Notes under the pieces: model-generated
Told to the model about the DNA's origin: nothing
Databases searched by the model: none
Seen by the model: only the letters and a program-made list of their open reading frames with translations
NCBI GenBank assembly: GCA_024509875.1
Contig: JAMPIV010010594.1
Span: forward strand, 496,001-560,000
Reading direction: 5' to 3'
DNA length: 64,000 nucleotides
From: Oreohelix idahoensis
Lineage: Eukaryota; Mollusca; Gastropoda; Stylommatophora; Oreohelicidae
Part shown: piece by piece, positions 62,701 to 64,000 of the stretch
Position numbering within the stretch: position 1 is the first letter of the stretch
How the letters are laid out: every line of letters starts with the position of its first letter
Position numbers and translations under genes: made by a program

Positions 62701-63819
62701 TTATGTCATTGTTGATCTAATGGCACTCGATCATCACCCCTTCAGCACAAAGCAGTGTTATATAGAAGACTTGTAAAAGTTATGTACAAGGCAAATTACT
62801 CCTCAGGTAGTGTTGATATTTGTTTGGTGGATTATTGTAGTAGTCGTGTGATATTTTGTGTTAAACCAGCAGTGTTGTTGAGCTGTAGCTGTGTGTAGTG
62901 TTGTCCAGTATTGCAAGAAATGATATGTTATGTTCACCACCACGTTATAGTAATGTAAGAAAAGTTGTGTGCAGAAATAGACGTGCTGTTCCTGGCAAAG
63001 TTAGATATGTTTTTGTATAAGTACAAAATTAAGATATGCAGGTTTCATACACCCAGTATTTGCTGTGAATGATCTGACATTGGTGCAAGTTGCTTGAGAT
63101 CTTTGTACAGTTTCTCCTGTTGATGGCTGTCTGTAACTTAAACACAAACATGAGATGTCTTCAGCGAATAAACTGTTTCCTAAGAGCTGAGCTTGCAGAA
63201 TTTCAAGTTTTTTATCAATTTTTTGAGTGGATGAGAAGGCATTATTTTTTACATCTGAATAAGCTTGAAACTGGAATGTTTTTATATAATTGAATGTTTC
63301 TGATAATAAATAATAATGCACAGTACATTTTTCTTTTTTGTTAAAATTAAATATTTTGGTCTAGAGCTGATAGAGTTTGTGATTTCGTGACTGATGTAGT
63401 ATTTTGTCAGATATTGAACAAGATGTCAGTTCTGATTTGGATCCAGCATGTGTGACAAGTGTGTAAAAGTGTGTACAGGGCTGTTTGGTTATTGTTGAAC
63501 TATGAGCTTATTGCTCCTTCACAACCAAACGTTTCTGTGTAGATCTAGGGTTTTTGTGGCTGTCATTTCACAACTTGAGCTGCAGTCATCCCTGTGAGTT
63601 CACTTTCCCTGGTAATCTGTCCTGGGCTTGGCATGCGTTTAATGGATCCTCACATCTGTTTCCATCTGAGGAAAGAGGGGCAGATTTACTGTGCATTACC
63701 TGCCATCCAGGGTTGGAAGCTTTTCATATATGCAAGGCAAAAATTCTGTGCTCTATCCTTGAGAGAATAACGCCCATCCTTTCTGACCTCTGACCAAGGT
63801 TATTACGTGTCTGCTTTAT
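62701..63819. other. Downstream of CHCHD2, no gene found
   Basis: AT-rich, several short frames without family resemblance. It could include a long CHCHD2 3' UTR. Confidence 0.35.
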
Positions 63820-64000
63820 TCCCCTTTCATACCTGTCTCCAGTTCTCTTCTCCATGTCGGTTTTAGTCTTCTCTGTGTGTGTTTTGTTCTCCGTGTGTGT
63901 GTTTTGTTCTTCTCCGTGTGTTTTTGGTCTTCTCCGTGTGTGTTTTGTTCTTCTCCGTGTGTTTTGTTCTCCGTGTGTGTGTTTTTGGTCTTCTCCGTGT
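63820..64000. repeat. LINE B-like scrap followed by GTGTGTTTTGTTCTTCTCC repeats at window edge
   Basis: 63823-63870 (CCTGTCTCCAGTTCTCTTCT..) resembles LINE B minus-strand sequence near 37630. From ~63875, imperfect units of TTCTCCGTGTGTGTTTT(G) repeat about every 20-28 bp to the end of the window and presumably beyond. Confidence 0.75.

Noticed and set aside
63554..63793. Possible 79-codon downstream gene
   Set aside because: No recognisable domain, no clear splice or family context; likely chance frame.

Overview
This is a stretch of an AT-rich, intron-containing metazoan genome. No prokaryotic gene organisation is visible. The tandem-repeat content, the LINE repertoire (RTE-like, RNase H-bearing I/Jockey-like and RLE-type) and an invertebrate-style CHCHD2/10 protein suggest a marine or freshwater invertebrate. 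A mollusc is my best guess, but I cannot fix the species.

The only recognisable host gene is a four-exon CHCHD2/CHCHD10 orthologue on the + strand (36321-62415), encoding a 150-residue twin CX9C mitochondrial/nuclear regulator. Exon phases agree at all three junctions. Intron 1 is 19.5 kb and filled with transposons. Exon 2 is sandwiched between two minisatellites: a ~52-bp array whose last partial unit is the 3' splice site of intron 1, and a 54-copy, 45-bp array whose every unit repeats the exon 2 5' splice site. Exon 3 is flanked by an inverted pair of repeats carrying a C21 tract (intron 2) and a G25 tract (intron 3).

Almost everything else is nested mobile DNA. From 1 to 5.8 kb lies an RTE-like LINE (family A, - strand) carrying a short LINE D insertion and a 2.5-kb terminal-inverted-repeat element with an 8-bp target duplication. 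Next come an RLE-type LINE (6.2-7.5 kb), LINE D (12.2-14.3 kb), a 306-bp SINE, and LINE F (15.9-22.9 kb, interrupted by a LINE A copy and by an unidentified 3.3-kb insert). From 24.5 to 35.9 kb is a four-level nest: LINE E is split by the 8-bp-TSD DNA element, which is split by a 7.5-kb LTR-type element encoding only a 620-aa coiled-coil protein, which itself carries a tRNA-derived SINE. Inside CHCHD2 intron 1, a 5'-truncated RTE-like LINE B (37.5-52.3 kb) lies between ~320-bp direct repeats and has taken in a SINE, an intact 9.06-kb Gypsy element with the unusual integrase-before-RT order, and a TTAA-flanked piggyBac-like element holding a LINE with an open 840-codon RT-RNase H frame.

The most notable signals are the splice-site-seeded minisatellites around CHCHD2 exon 2, the Gmr1-type domain order of the young Gypsy element, and the pol-less coiled-coil LTR element. 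Family assignments come from motifs read by eye; no database search was possible.
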